Origin: Penium margaritaceum
Taxonomy: Eukaryota > Streptophyta > Zygnematophyceae > Desmidiales > Peniaceae
Length of the DNA stretch: 27,459 nt
Assembly (NCBI GenBank): GCA_023375785.1
Contig: SZWC01003583.1
Coordinates: 164,802 to 192,260 of the forward strand
Reading direction: 5' to 3'
This document shows positions 1 through 9,613 of the stretch, in pieces. Made by a program: the position numbers and the translations under genes. Numbering within the stretch: position 1 is the first letter of the stretch; each line of letters begins with the position of its first letter. The notes below the pieces were generated by a model that had not been told where the DNA came from, ran no database searches, and was given only the letters and a program-made list of their open reading frames with translations.

Positions 1-462
1 GGGGAGGAAGTTGGGACAGTAACAGCTCAATTGTACATCCTTCCACCTTGGCACCATGGAGTGCGGTTGCTCAACTTGATGGAAGAACAAGATAACCTTG
101 CACTGGGGCAGTAGGTGGTCTCCAAATGCGTTTAATTGTTCAGAAACATGCCAGAAATGGGTGATATCCACGTGGAAGTGAGCGTGGATAGGTACAACAT
201 TTGGTGGAAACAGGAGGGAATTGGGTACAATGGAGAAGTGTTGAATACTAGAATCTCCACTGGCCAACACCGTTGATGTTGAGGCAAGGCCACTCATCAT
301 GGTTGATGGGGTTGGGACAATTGTGTATGTGGATGGATAAGTTCTTGAATATGGTAGTGATGCTGCATATGTAGGCTGCAATTTTTTGTGTGTGGAGAAT
401 GGTGAAGAAGTCTTAGTGTTGTTAACCCCTATTATGTTGTATCCTGATAATTCACGACTCAT
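1..462 (-). CDS. Unrecognised open reading frame, partial, runs off the left edge
   Basis: Reading leftwards on the minus strand, an ATG at 460-462 opens a frame of 154 codons without a stop until the sequence ends at base 1. A TAA lies in frame a few codons upstream of this ATG, so the start is plausible. The N-terminal half is Ser/Thr/Pro-rich with several Tyr. The distal half is less biased, with a His/Phe/Trp cluster (HFHVDITHFWHVSEQLN) followed by a Cys-containing stretch. I recognise no domain, signal peptide or membrane segment. It could be a first exon of a host gene or part of another transposable element. The 154-codon open length is the main support. Nothing nearby points to a function. 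Confidence 0.35.
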   Translation of the reverse strand, partial: MSRELSGYNIIGVNNTKTSSPFSTHKKLQPTYAASLPYSRTYPSTYTIVPTPSTMMSGLASTSTVLASGDSSIQHFSIVPNSLLFPPNVVPIHAHFHVDITHFWHVSEQLNAFGDHLLPQCKVILFFHQVEQPHSMVPRWKDVQLSCYCPNFLP

Positions 463-1755
463 GGTGGATGAAACTGCACTCACCAAAATATATTACTCTA
501 TGAAAACATAAGTACTTGTAAGAAAAGAAGACATTCTTTGACTATGCATGATGTTCGAGAGAAGACACTCAATCATGCGCTCAATCCTGACAAAGTTGTT
601 TGTGGTCGCTGCCCCCCCCCCCCCAATCGCTCAAGTACATCCGGGGGGTATGCCAAAGGGTGTATCATGGAGACATGGATATCTTCATTTTATGTTTCCC
701 AGCGTATCTCATATCCCCCCTTCTCCCTCCCCCTCCCCCGAAACTAAACCAAGTTTATTAAGGGAGTGTAGCTGGGAGTACATCATAGAAATTATTTGAT
801 GAGGAACTTGTTTACGTCGTTGTTCCCTTCTAAATACACACATCTATTGGACGTATGCTTCCCAGGTACATACTCCGATACAGAACCCCAATACACCTTT
901 GACACTTGAGTTTGGGGGGGGGGGGTGGACCTCTTTGTCCCCCACCCCTCCTCCCCAAAACTGAGAGAGTGTATTGGTGTGGTGTAGCGGTGAGTACAGC
1001 GAACAAATACAAGGAAAAAAGAGTTGTGCCACAACTGTTATCACATTTTTACTTTATTAGTCCATTGTTTCATCAGATATATATTGCAATACATGATAAA
1101 ATCTTAGGCAGCCCTCAAGGAGGTGATCAGGCTCAACAAGAGCCGCTGGGCAGGACCAATTGTATGTGAGAGACAAGTTGCAGGTTGTAGAGGCAAAAAC
1201 ACGACAGCGTGTAAAGTTCTACAGAGAGCGTGAATGGCTAATGGAGGAGAAAACAAATTTGCATAGCTTTTCAACAAGCCTCAGTACGCCTTCTCTGGCT
1301 CGTGGAGCTGGAAGAGCCACTCGGTCAAAGTTCACCTCCTAGCAAACTCCTAGCCTAGCAAGATGAGCAGCAGTCACACTCTCACACACAAGATTTACCA
1401 TCCCTGCCATGTGCACAGCCAATGATCTTGGCGGGGAACTTCCTACAAGCTCCTTGAAAATCCACCTCCCGCCTTTCTACCTTGAAGGCTGCTCCAAGCC
1501 TCCCTGCCAAATAATTCTGGCCATCATTGGTGCTGGTAGTGCAGGAGCCGTCCCTTGAACCGAACCCACTGCCATCAAACCTTGAAAATCCATATCTCCC
1601 TCAAACGGATTACGAACAGAGTTCTGCAAAGTGTTAAGAAAGAAGAAGACATACTCTGTGCATCTGTTGTGCCTTATCATTTTTATCGAGCAATCCACTT
1701 TGGTCACTTTTTGGCATCCTATACCCATCATTCTCTTACTTTGTGAGAGTAAAAA
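463..1755. other. No supported gene; homopolymer-rich, probably decayed repeat DNA
   Basis: No open frame here resembles a protein. The interval holds a 13-base C run (612-624), a 12-base G run (914-925) and other C-rich patches. The part next to 1756 should contain the 3' untranslated region and 3' LTR of the minus-strand copia element, but I could not find an LTR boundary. A short plus-strand frame at 1160-1342 and a minus-strand frame at 1477-1731 show no recognisable features. Confidence 0.4.
612..938. repeat. Imperfect inverted repeat capped by poly-C and poly-G
   Basis: The C run at 612-624 is followed by AATCGCTCAAGT. The reverse complement of the G run at 914-925 is followed by AAACTCAAGT. 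The two ends therefore match over about 20 bases including the homopolymers, in inverted orientation, about 300 bp apart. Weaker similarity may continue inwards. This could be a worn fold-back element, but homopolymer runs make chance matching easier. Confidence 0.25.
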
Positions 1756-2500
1756 TCACACAAGTCCACACTGTTCCCTCAGCTGCTGAAAGCAATATGC
1801 TTCCAAAGGCTTGGTCAGGACATCTGCAAGCATCATGCTTCAGGGGCTGAGCTTGATTTTCACCACCTCATTTGGCATGAACTTATGGACAAAGTGGTAG
1901 TGCACGTCAATGTGCTTTGTCCGGATGTGGAACTCTACGTTTTTTGTGAGCACGATGCATCTCATGTTGTCACAGTAGATGGTCGTTATTATTGTCCTCT
2001 TTTGTCCAAGACTTGTCAGTAGCTCACATTGCTTCCTTTGCTACTCCGCTCAAAGCGATGTACTCTACCTCGGTGGAGAGAGTAACACACTTTTGCTTCT
2101 TGCTCCTCCACCTTGTTTCTCCTCCAAGCAAAAGAATAATTCACCAGTGGATCTCCTTGTGTCCAGATCACTGCCCCAATCTGCGTCGTTGTAGCCAATG
2201 AGGATGGGGCTATTGTTGCCGTTAAAGGTGAGGCTAAGGCTGTTGCTGCTGTTGAGGCAGTGCAACACGTGCTTGACCACTTCCCAATGTGGCACACTCG
2301 GGCTGGCACAGAACTTGGTCAATGCTCCCACTGCTTGGATAATGTCTAGATGCGTGCTGATAGTTGCATACATGAGGCTCCCGACTGCTGCTTGGTATGG
2401 TACCGCCTCCATGCAACTGCTATGATGCCTGCCATGAGGAGCCTACGTGATGCTCAGCTTCGCTCCCACTTCCAGCGGTGTTGCTACCTTCCATGCACCT
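1756..2500 (-). pseudogene. Copia RT end and RNase H remnant (old element)
   Basis: The minus-strand frame at 2065-2412 shows the copia RT-to-RNase H connection: a YQAAVGSLMYAT-type block, a WEVVKHVLHCLN block, then NDADWGSDLDTRRSTGE, the start of the copia RNase H. The remaining RNase H lies to about 1756 and contains the usual DILTKPL-type end, closing with a TGA at 1756-1758. Frameshifts separate the parts. RNase H would degrade the RNA strand during reverse transcription. This copy cannot make an intact enzyme. Confidence 0.85.
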
Positions 2501-2964
2501 CCCATGTTAAAGCACTTCACGATGTCACCCACGTAAGTGCTTTGCGACAGCTCCAAGGTCTGCCGCTACCGATCACACTTCACCTGGAGACCTAGGTAGT
2601 AGTTCAGCTCTCCCATGTCCTTCATGTCAAACTTGGTTGCAAGGGACTACTTGGAATCTTTGAGGATAGACTTTGATTCAGAGGCAATAAGCAAGTCATC
2701 AACATAGAGAAGAATGATGACCACCATGAGCACCTCCCATGTTAAAGCACTTCACGATGTCGCCCACGTAAGTGCTCTGCGAAAGCTCCAAGGTCTGCTG
2801 CTACTGATCACGCTTCACCTGGAGACCTAGGTAGTAGTTCAGCTCTTCCATGTCCTTCATGTCAAACTTGGTTGCAAGGGACTACTTGGAATCTTTGAGG
2901 ATAGACTTTGATTTAGAGGCAATAAGCAAGTCATCAACATAGAGCAGAATGATGACCTGGCTTG
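2495..2964. repeat. 235-bp tandem duplication within the copia RT
   Basis: Two adjacent copies, about 2495-2729 and 2730-2964, share a period of 235 bp; for example CACCTCCCATGTTAAAG begins at 2496 and 2731. They differ at a small number of positions. Both carry the sequence for the YVDD motif (2695-2706 and 2930-2941 on the plus strand), so the RT active-site segment is present twice. The period is not divisible by three. Confidence 0.95.
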
Positions 2965-3043
2965 CGTCCTGTGTACATCCATAGACCGCATGATCTGCCT
3001 CGTTGTGCACAAAACCAAGGGTAACCAGTTGTTCATGAATCTT
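2496..3043 (-). pseudogene. Copia reverse transcriptase, C-terminal half (old element)
   Basis: The minus-strand frame (2882-3043) carries the catalytic YVDDLLIAS motif preceded by a conserved GFVHNEADHAVY-type segment, typical of copia RT. A stop follows soon after the YVDD segment. The rest (LATKFDMKDMGELNYYLGLQV-like) is readable at about 2790-2880, and again in the duplicated block. The N-terminal part of the same domain lies at 10,682-11,126 beyond the nested element, and reading is in phase across the insertion point. The 235-bp tandem duplication is not a multiple of three and breaks the frame. Confidence 0.88.
3039..3043. repeat. Target-site duplication, left copy (ATCTT)
   Basis: ATCTT directly precedes the TGTTGG start of the left LTR and is repeated at 10,682-10,686 directly after the CA end of the right LTR. 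Five base pairs is the usual copia duplication. Confidence 0.95.
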
Positions 3044-3887
3044 TGTTGGAAAAATGGCATACTTTGTGCCAATAATCATCATGACAGATGCAACAATGGA
3101 AAGGGGCATCGTTTATGTCTCAACTCAAAGTAGGCTCTTTGCACTACAGCTGTAGGCACCAAGCAACATAGATTGATTGACCACAAACAATATCATAGAA
3201 TTGCTGATGTGGCAGGAAATGAGGACATGCCTATTGATGGCCAAGGATCGAGTGAGATCGGTTGATATCGCTCCATCCTTGGTTCATTGGATCAATTTAC
3301 ATGAAAGACCGGAGAGAGAAAGATCATCCTGAGGACCAAGATCTCATCTCCACCGTTGATGGCTTAAGAGTGTGAGAGGGAGCTCCTCTCGAGCATCGAG
3401 CGGTGGATCGATGGCAAAACAATGATTACAGCGAATTTGGACGATCTCATCCATGTATCGCATCGAGGGCACTGGGAATTTTCCAACCTCAGTCTACCGT
3501 TGACTTGGAGTCATCGAGCGGCGTCTGGATGACTATGTGACCAAGGAATCGAAAGACACAGGACAATGGACTACCTGTATTTTCCTGCTGGTAGCTAGTG
3601 TAGTTATACAAATAGCTGTAGGTTTGTATTTCCTATTGCTTCCTCTGTACTTCATCATTTTTAGCAAGAGTTGTACCATACAAAAGCTCTTGAGGCGAAC
3701 AATGTGTTTGTGCTCTCCGTTGATTTAATCAAAGCACGTGTGTAAGTGTACCTTGAGCACAAGTGACTGTGCGTGTATGAAGTGACAAGTGCAACTGTGG
3801 TTGCAGTACCTCACGAGATCAAGAGTTACATGATTCAAGAAGGAAGTTGAAAGGTACTAGAAGATTCTGGAGGTTCTAATTTCAACA
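3044..3887 (+). repeat. 5' LTR of the plus-strand copia element
   Basis: Begins TGTTGGAAAAATGGC and ends TTCAACA, next to the primer-binding site. It aligns with 9614-10,681 along most of its length, with about four of five bases identical by eye. It lacks some 220 bp present in the right LTR (9724-9962), so one of them has an indel. The LTR should hold the promoter; a weak TATA-like TTATACAAATA lies near 3603. Open frames inside it are not genes. Confidence 0.93.
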
Positions 3888-3889
3888 TT

Positions 3890-3901
3890 TGGTATCAGAG
3901 C
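3890..3901 (+). promoter_or_regulatory. tRNA primer-binding site
   Basis: TGGTATCAGAGC, complementary to the 3' end of initiator methionine tRNA, begins two bases after the LTR end. This is the standard priming site of plant copia and many gypsy elements. It fixes the orientation and the left LTR boundary. Confidence 0.96.
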
Positions 3902-3986
3902 AAGTGGCTCCTTCCAAGGACTCTTAAGAGACGCACGTACCACCTACACTGTGACGAGCAACGGCATTTATGGTGATCTTTTCAAG

Positions 3987-5091
3987 ATGGCTCCGTTTGA
4001 CGGAGATGACTAACACATGTTTCCCTTCAACATGCAAATGATCTATTACAACAAAGGATTATGGGAAGTGCTCACTGACCCACCGACTGAGACTCTTGAC
4101 CTTGCTGCCACTCTAGAACAACGTGAAAAATGGTAGTTGAAATGCAATCATGCTTTTTCACTCCTGGCAATGCAACTTACGGAACGTCTCAAGTTCATCA
4201 TTCAAGATGGAAACAACAACCTCTGTCCAAGGACAACATGGAGAGCACTGAAGAATCGATATGAGAAAACCATTGATGTGGAACTTGGTAGTCGCTTGAC
4301 AGTGTTTCATATTGAGACAGTGGAGGAAGGGGCACGTCTTGAGGATCACATCTCACATCTCAAGCATCTAGCCAGCCGCAGCAGCGCTTTGGGTGAGGTC
4401 ATTTCAGAACCTATCTTGGTGCTAACATTATTGCGAAGTCTTCCTTCCATATTCAAGGACACCATCAACAGACTCTGAACTTTTAGGAAACAAGGGAAGA
4501 ACTTTGACGACAAGCTGGTACAACTTCATACACAGTTCAACCAAGCTCTTGCAGCAGCTGTTGGTCAAGCTCGTAATTTTTGAGACGGCAATGCTGCCAA
4601 TAGCCAGGCCGTTGCGGCACCACCTCCGGCGCAAACATATGCCCTTACACTTAAAAAAGTGATTAAAAACTCAGTCTCACTGAAGAACAGTTCATCAAAG
4701 ACAATGGAGGTGAGACTAGTCTTGTCGCCAAATACCAAGGACATCGACATAAGAAGTTTGGTTCCTATGAAAACAGGCAATCAAGACAAGGAGGTCTTGC
4801 AAACTCTGCCCACCAATCTCCTCAAAGGCCTCTCTCACCACGATCCTACGTTCATCCGGATGAACAAAAGTGCTGGATCTGCCAGAATCTTGAACATGTT
4901 GCAGCAGACTGTCCTAGAAAATCCGGGCGTCGCGGCTCACATCTACCGCAACAACAATATGTTTTTTACACCACTGGACAGGACGCTGGACCTGTTGACA
5001 TTGTGTCCAGTATTGTGTCAGGAATCTATGCTCTCCTCATAAGGACACAACCTAGATATAGCCCCTCACCAAGCACGTCTCTCAATCTCCT
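3987..5091 (+). pseudogene. gag: Copia gag remnant with zinc knuckle
   Basis: Starts at an ATG (3987) that reads MAPFDGDD and then meets a TAA. Reading through stops at 4011, 4134 and 4476 in the same frame gives a capsid-like region with W-L-VLTDPP, WRALKNRYEK, LEDHISHLKHLA and LLRSLP-type blocks, typical of the UBN2/copia gag domain. A frameshift near 4660 leads to a CCHC zinc knuckle at 4871-4912 (CWICQNLEHVAADC, spacing C-x2-C-x4-H-x4-C) preceded by a basic, Gln/Ser/Pro-rich stretch. Gag would form the particle and bind the element RNA. Reading continues to 5091, where a small transposon is inserted. Confidence 0.9.
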
Positions 5092-5099
5092 ATCAGAAG
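5092..5099. repeat. Target-site duplication of the small transposon (left)
   Basis: ATCAGAAG, repeated at 5368-5375 on the other side of the inserted element. The following G also matches, so the true length may be eight or nine. Confidence 0.85.
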
Positions 5100-5367
5100 G
5101 AGTTATGGTTAATCAACCCAAATTCACACACTTGACAATCAGTGTCTAAATAAGTGTACTTTTGCATGCAAACATTTTTCACAAAACATCCGCATGACTG
5201 TGTTTCAGCAAAGCTTAGATTTACATTCCTTGTATAGAATGAAAACTATAATGGGCTCGATTTGATGTTTGGCAATTTCCGTGAACAGACCATGTTCACT
5301 GGTTTGTTCACTTCCCAATACACTTGTCGATACACACTTTCACTAGTAAGTCAATTGGTCATACATG
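5100..5367 (+). mobile_element. Non-autonomous transposon, about 268 bp (copy 1)
   Basis: The segment is absent from the expected gag-pol sequence and is flanked by direct copies of ATCAGAAG (5092-5099 and 5368-5375); the repeat can be read as nine bases with the next G. Its ends are GAGTTATGGTTAATC and GGTCATACATG. A diverged copy lies at 11,649-11,909 in reverse orientation with different flanking duplications, which shows it is a mobile unit. It has no coding capacity and no obvious long terminal inverted repeats. A 12-bp stem (one mismatch) lies at 5281-5311. An 8-bp duplication suggests hAT; 9 bp would suggest a Mutator-like element. Confidence 0.85.
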
Positions 5368-5375
5368 ATCAGAAG

Positions 5376-5752
5376 GCCGCACCTGGACCAAAGAAGAAGA
5401 CACTTCTTCAGGAGAAGGCTCATAAAAAATTGAAGAAGAACCAATTCTAGAGGAGTTGGCCATGTGCACCATTGAAAGAGAACTTCTTGTAGAAGCATGA
5501 ATCATAGCATGGATTATTGACTCAGGCTGCACCAAGAACATGACGTGCAAGAACGACTGGTTCATGACCTATACCAAGTTTGCCATTCCAAGGGAATTAC
5601 AAGTAGGTGATGGACGCGTCATCCCAGCCTATTGCCAAGGAACTGTTTGGGTGGGCATCTCCCTTGGCGGGGAGAAAGCACTTTGCACCTTCTCGGAGGT
5701 CCTCTACGTCCCTGACTTAGCCGCAAATCTTCTCTGTCACTTGACTGAATGA
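5376..5752 (+). pseudogene. Copia protease remnant
   Basis: After the small insertion, frame 2 reads through one stop into AWIIDSGCTKNMT. The DSG (Asp codon at 5519-5521) is the active-site triad of a retroviral-type aspartic protease, and the downstream SEVLYVPDLAANLL block is typical of copia proteases. The enzyme would cut the Gag-Pol polyprotein. The sequence ends at a TGA after HLTE. A stop just before AWIIDSG shows that the copy is dead. Confidence 0.9.
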
Positions 5753-5969
5753 AAAATGATTCAAGGTGGTTTTTTAATTCAACAAGAACTTCAAGATGTA
5801 CAACAACTCCCAGCTGGCAGCCAAGACCCACGGAAAAGGAAATTACACTATCCTTGATAATCCTTAGGCTCTTATAGTAAGCGCAACACCAAAACTGGTA
5901 TTTGCAGCAACAGTAACTACTAACCCTTTTCCCGCAGGCCCCTCACATGGGTCCAGACGGCTGTTTGAG

Positions 5970-6760
5970 GCAGAAATTTGGTACCGTTGACTAGCTCGTG
6001 TCAGTTACAGCACTCTCAACACCATGGCCACCAACCATCTGGTACAAAATCTCCCATCAACACTTCAACATGACTTCTCTAACAATTCCTGTCACGGCTA
6101 CATTACTGGCAAACATGATTAGGCTCCATTCTCTTCATACACAGCACACATCGTGCAACAGCCACTGGAACTGATTCATCTTGACATCTGCTACATCAAG
6201 GAACCATCTCTTTCAAGGAAGCACTATTTGTTGGTCACCGTTGATGACTACACACATATGACATGGGTCAAGGTCCTCTGCTACAAGAACGAAGTTCCAG
6301 AAATTCTAAAGGTCTGGATCACTCAAGTGGAAAATGAAAAGGGCTTGACAGTCAAGACTATCAAGACCGACAATGGCGGTGAGCTTGCCAACTCCAGTCT
6401 CAACGCCTTCTATTCCAGTAAAGGGATCGAGCATCGCACGACCAGGCCATCAACGGTACAACAAAACGGACGTGCCGGGCACACGAACCACACTATTTTG
6501 CACCAGACACGCATCATGCTGCACACGAAAGGTTTGTTCACGGTTTTTTGGGCAGAATCCCTCACTACGGTAGCATGTATCACGAACCATCTACCCACTT
6601 CCAAAATCCCTGAGGGCACGTATACTCCTTAGGAAGCCTGGACTGGAAACCGTCGTCATCTAGGCCACATTGGCATCTTTGGATGCACAGCTCATGCTTG
6701 GATCCGCCTAGATGGACAATCTAAACTGGACATTCGCTCCAAGCCGTGTATCCTGATTTG
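5970..6760 (+). pseudogene. Copia GAG-pre-integrase and integrase remnant
   Basis: About 5976-6130 reads like the GAG-pre-integrase zinc-binding segment (HVSYSTLNTMA-like). The core at 6153-6632 shows the first Asp in ELIHLDICY and the second in IKTDNGGE. In the third catalytic block, NGxAERKNRT of copia elements, the expected Glu codon is GGG: the sequence reads NGRAGHTNHT. A TAG ends the frame at 6630-6632, and the match continues after it (GIFGCTAHAW) to about 6760. Integrase would insert the cDNA. With the catalytic Glu lost this one could not. Confidence 0.93.
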
Positions 6761-7166
6761 GATATGAGGACAGTCGTGACATTCATCGGCTCTGGGATCC
6801 AACCATCAAGACTATTTTTGATGCCGTCGCCCTCCCTTTGATGGAAGTTTCTCCAACCGTGCTGTGAGTGTGGATCCACCGACCATAACTCCTCACATCC
6901 ACATTGAGTCAACTTCAGATACATTGCGAAAATCCTCCGTGGATCCCTCCATCGACAATCATGCTAGTATTCAACCTCCAATCATCCCTAAAGAACACGT
7001 TCCCACTTCCGATCTTCCTGCAACAGCGCCCTCATCAGCCCCATCAGTCCAATTGTTTTCAACATCTCTCTCTGCTCCATCCAATTCATCGATCCTAGCT
7101 ACATCATTCTTTAAATTCGGTCCTACAAGCTACAAAGATGTCATGCATTTTCCCGATGCTGCTTAA
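6761..7166 (+). pseudogene. Copia integrase-RT linker remnant
   Basis: A low-complexity Ser/Pro/Thr/Ile-rich stretch in the same frame as the domains on either side (clearest at 6864-7166). Such variable linkers between integrase and RT are usual in copia polyproteins. It ends KDVMHFPDAA followed by a stop, just before the first RT block. Confidence 0.75.
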
Positions 7167-7985
7167 TGGCAAGAAGCAGCACAAGCTGCATTCTCTCAGC
7201 TTCAAATGCAACACACCTAGGATCTTGTCCCTCGTCCAAGAGATACGCTTGTGGTTGCTTGCAAGTGGATCTTCACAACAAAGCCTGACAGCTTGGGTGC
7301 CTTTGAACGCAGCAAGGCCCGCCTCATTGCTTGTGCTCGCAGCCAGACTCTCGACATCCACTACACTTCCGCGTTCACCCCTGTGGCTAAGTATTATTCT
7401 ACTCATGTCATTCTCAATTGTACTGATGCTAACACCTGGTACTTGCACTAGATGAATGTCACATGCGCATCTCTCAATGGCGATCTCAAAGAGACCATCT
7501 ACATGAGTCAACAAGAAGTTACTTCTGTTTCGGGAAAAGAAAACATGGTCTGAAAACTTAGCCGCTCACTCACTGACCTCAAGCAAGTTCCACACCAGGG
7601 GAATCCGACACTAAATGATTTTTTTCTCCTCCAAGGTCTGCACCGCCTACACTCCGACCACTCTGTCTACTTCAAGTCCGACACCACTACTCTGGGTGTG
7701 GTTCTCCACCATGATGACCTCATCCTTTTTGGCCCCCATCTTGGCGTCATCGATGCTTTCAAACGTCAGCTCTCCACTCATTTTGAGATGTCTTACATGG
7801 GCCCTCTGTAGTAATATCTCGACACTGAAATCCATGTTGAACCCACTCAGGTTCATTTCGTTCTCACTCAAGGAAACTACGCTCAACGTGTTTCTGACAA
7901 CTTCAGCCTTGATATATCTCAAGCCATCTTCACTCCACTTGCCAAGGACCATGACCTCATCACGATCCAATCTTCCCCGGCGTTC
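7167..7985 (+). pseudogene. Copia reverse transcriptase remnant
   Basis: The first RT block (ACKWIFTTKPD, ARLIACARSQTLDIHYTSAFTPVAKYYSTHVIL) and NGDLKETIYM are all in one frame with several stops (for example 7449). The conserved LKQ-P segment follows. The catalytic YVDD motif of copia is altered: the sequence reads LHHDDLILFG near 7700-7735, so both Asp remain but Tyr-Val is replaced by His-His. The distal thumb-like region follows to about 7985. RT would copy the element RNA into cDNA. Confidence 0.92.
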
Positions 7986-8645
7986 ATGGCGGTAGATGAC
8001 TCTCAACTATACCCCAACATGGTTGATTTTCTAGTGTTCGCATCCATCGCCATCCGTCCCGACTTGGCCTACGCAGTCGGCATCCTCAGCCAAAGTTGTC
8101 TACAACCCACCACGACCCATGTGGTGGGTGCTCACCGAAGCATCCACTACCTTCGTACATCAGCCTCTCTCGGCATCCACTACTCATCCTCTGGCAACAA
8201 CATCTTCGGGGGCTTCTGCAATGCAGACCTATCCGGCAACCATGCCACCCGCCGCTCCACCTCCGCCTACATCTTTCTCCTCAATGGTGGCCCCATCAGT
8301 TGGCGCTTTAAGAACCACCAACTGTCATTGTTGCCCTTCTGTTGTCTGTTGTCGCCCTTTCTCCCACAGAGGTTGAATACATCGTTAATAGCGGTAGTGC
8401 TTGTGAGGCAATCTAGATATACATCCTCCTCGGTGAGCTCAATTCCGACCAACTCGAGGTCACATCCATTTGGTTCAATATGGGGGATGCCATAGCCTTT
8501 TTGGGGGATCCAGCCCTTCATGATCTCACCAAGCATGTCCGCCGTCAGTATCATTACGTGCGTGATTCTCTCACGGATGGGGAAGTTACCATGTCTTATG
8601 TTCCGCCTACTAAACAGACCGCAATCGTCCTCACCACGGCTCTCT
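7986..8645 (+). pseudogene. Copia RT end and RNase H remnant
   Basis: IRPDLAYAVGILSQ, HRSIHYLRTSASLGI and NADLSGNHATRRSTSAYIFLLNGGPISWR (7986-8330) are the usual copia RT-RNase H connection and first RNase H blocks. A frameshift near 8340 moves to frame 2, where TEVEYIVNSGSACEA, GDPALHDLTKHV and SYVPPTKQTA complete the RNase H, with a stop inside. The coding region ends in LTTAL-type residues just before the CT-rich 3' region. Confidence 0.93.
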
Positions 8646-8750
8646 CACCCGACCAGCATGCAAACCACTTGATTGCCTCAATCTACTACCTCTTTGACTA
8701 CTCTTTTCTCATCACTTGTTGCTGCTCCATGCGCTCCTTTTTTCTCACCC

Positions 8751-8794
8751 ACCATCAGCGCGCTGCTCCTCTCTCTCCCACCGATAGTACGTTG

Positions 8795-8834
<40 letters not shown>

Positions 8835-8841
8835 TCTCTCT

Positions 8842-8872
<31 letters not shown>

Positions 8873-8906
8873 CCACCATCAGCGCGCTCCTCTCTCTCTC
8901 TCTCTC
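8751..8906 (+). repeat. CT microsatellite and CACCATCAGCGCGCT repeat in the copia 3' region
   Basis: CACCATCAGCGCGCT occurs at 8751 and again at 8874. Long CT runs follow each copy and continue into the assembly gap. The open frames reported through this region (Ser-Leu repeats) are only translations of the microsatellite. Confidence 0.95.
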
Positions 8907-9450
8907 NNNNNNNNNNNNNNNNNNNNNNNNNNNNNNNNNNNNNNNNNNNNNNNNNNNNNNNNNNNNNNNNNNNNNNNNNNNNNNNNNNNNNNNNNNNNNN
9001 NNNNNNNNNNNNNNNNNNNNNNNNNNNNNNNNNNNNNNNNNNNNNNNNNNNNNNNNNNNNNNNNNNNNNNNNNNNNNNNNNNNNNNNNNNNNNNNNNNNN
9101 NNNNNNNNNNNNNNNNNNNNNNNNNNNNNNNNNNNNNNNNNNNNNNNNNNNNNNNNNNNNNNNNNNNNNNNNNNNNNNNNNNNNNNNNNNNNNNNNNNNN
9201 NNNNNNNNNNNNNNNNNNNNNNNNNNNNNNNNNNNNNNNNNNNNNNNNNNNNNNNNNNNNNNNNNNNNNNNNNNNNNNNNNNNNNNNNNNNNNNNNNNNN
9301 NNNNNNNNNNNNNNNNNNNNNNNNNNNNNNNNNNNNNNNNNNNNNNNNNNNNNNNNNNNNNNNNNNNNNNNNNNNNNNNNNNNNNNNNNNNNNNNNNNNN
9401 NNNNNNNNNNNNNNNNNNNNNNNNNNNNNNNNNNNNNNNNNNNNNNNNNN
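8907..9450. other. Assembly gap, 544 N
   Basis: Unknown bases, starting inside a CT repeat. The gap lies in the 3' untranslated part of the copia element, so no coding domain is obviously lost. Confidence 0.99.
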
Positions 9451-9595
9451 GCTCTCGGCGGGCAATCACCCGGGAGGGGGGGGCTGTCTTGCTTTGTGTG
9501 ACTTTCATGCCTCAACTTGCTCCTTTCTACAACCCTCTCTCCTCGACAAGGATTTGGCATACATTGTGCGCAAACTCATCTTGAGATAACGACAT

Positions 9596-9613
9596 AAAGG
9601 GGAGGAGGGGAGA
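9596..9613 (+). promoter_or_regulatory. Polypurine tract of the copia element
   Basis: AAAGGGGAGGAGGGGAGA lies directly upstream of the right LTR start. This is the expected primer site for plus-strand DNA synthesis and confirms the LTR boundary. Confidence 0.93.

Noticed and set aside
548..799. Open frames around the poly-C and poly-G runs (538-1169)
   Set aside because: Pro- or Gly-rich translations of homopolymers that overlap on both strands, with no conserved features.
5100..5367. SINE as the identity of the small repeated element
   Set aside because: No poly-A or A-rich tail, no visible tRNA-like A and B boxes, and duplications of nearly fixed length, which fits a DNA transposon better.
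8480..9589. Long open frames through the CT repeat and the N gap
   Set aside because: Their middle is unknown bases and the rest is Ser-Leu or Glu-Arg translation of a microsatellite. Only the first part (to about 8645) is real, as copia RNase H.
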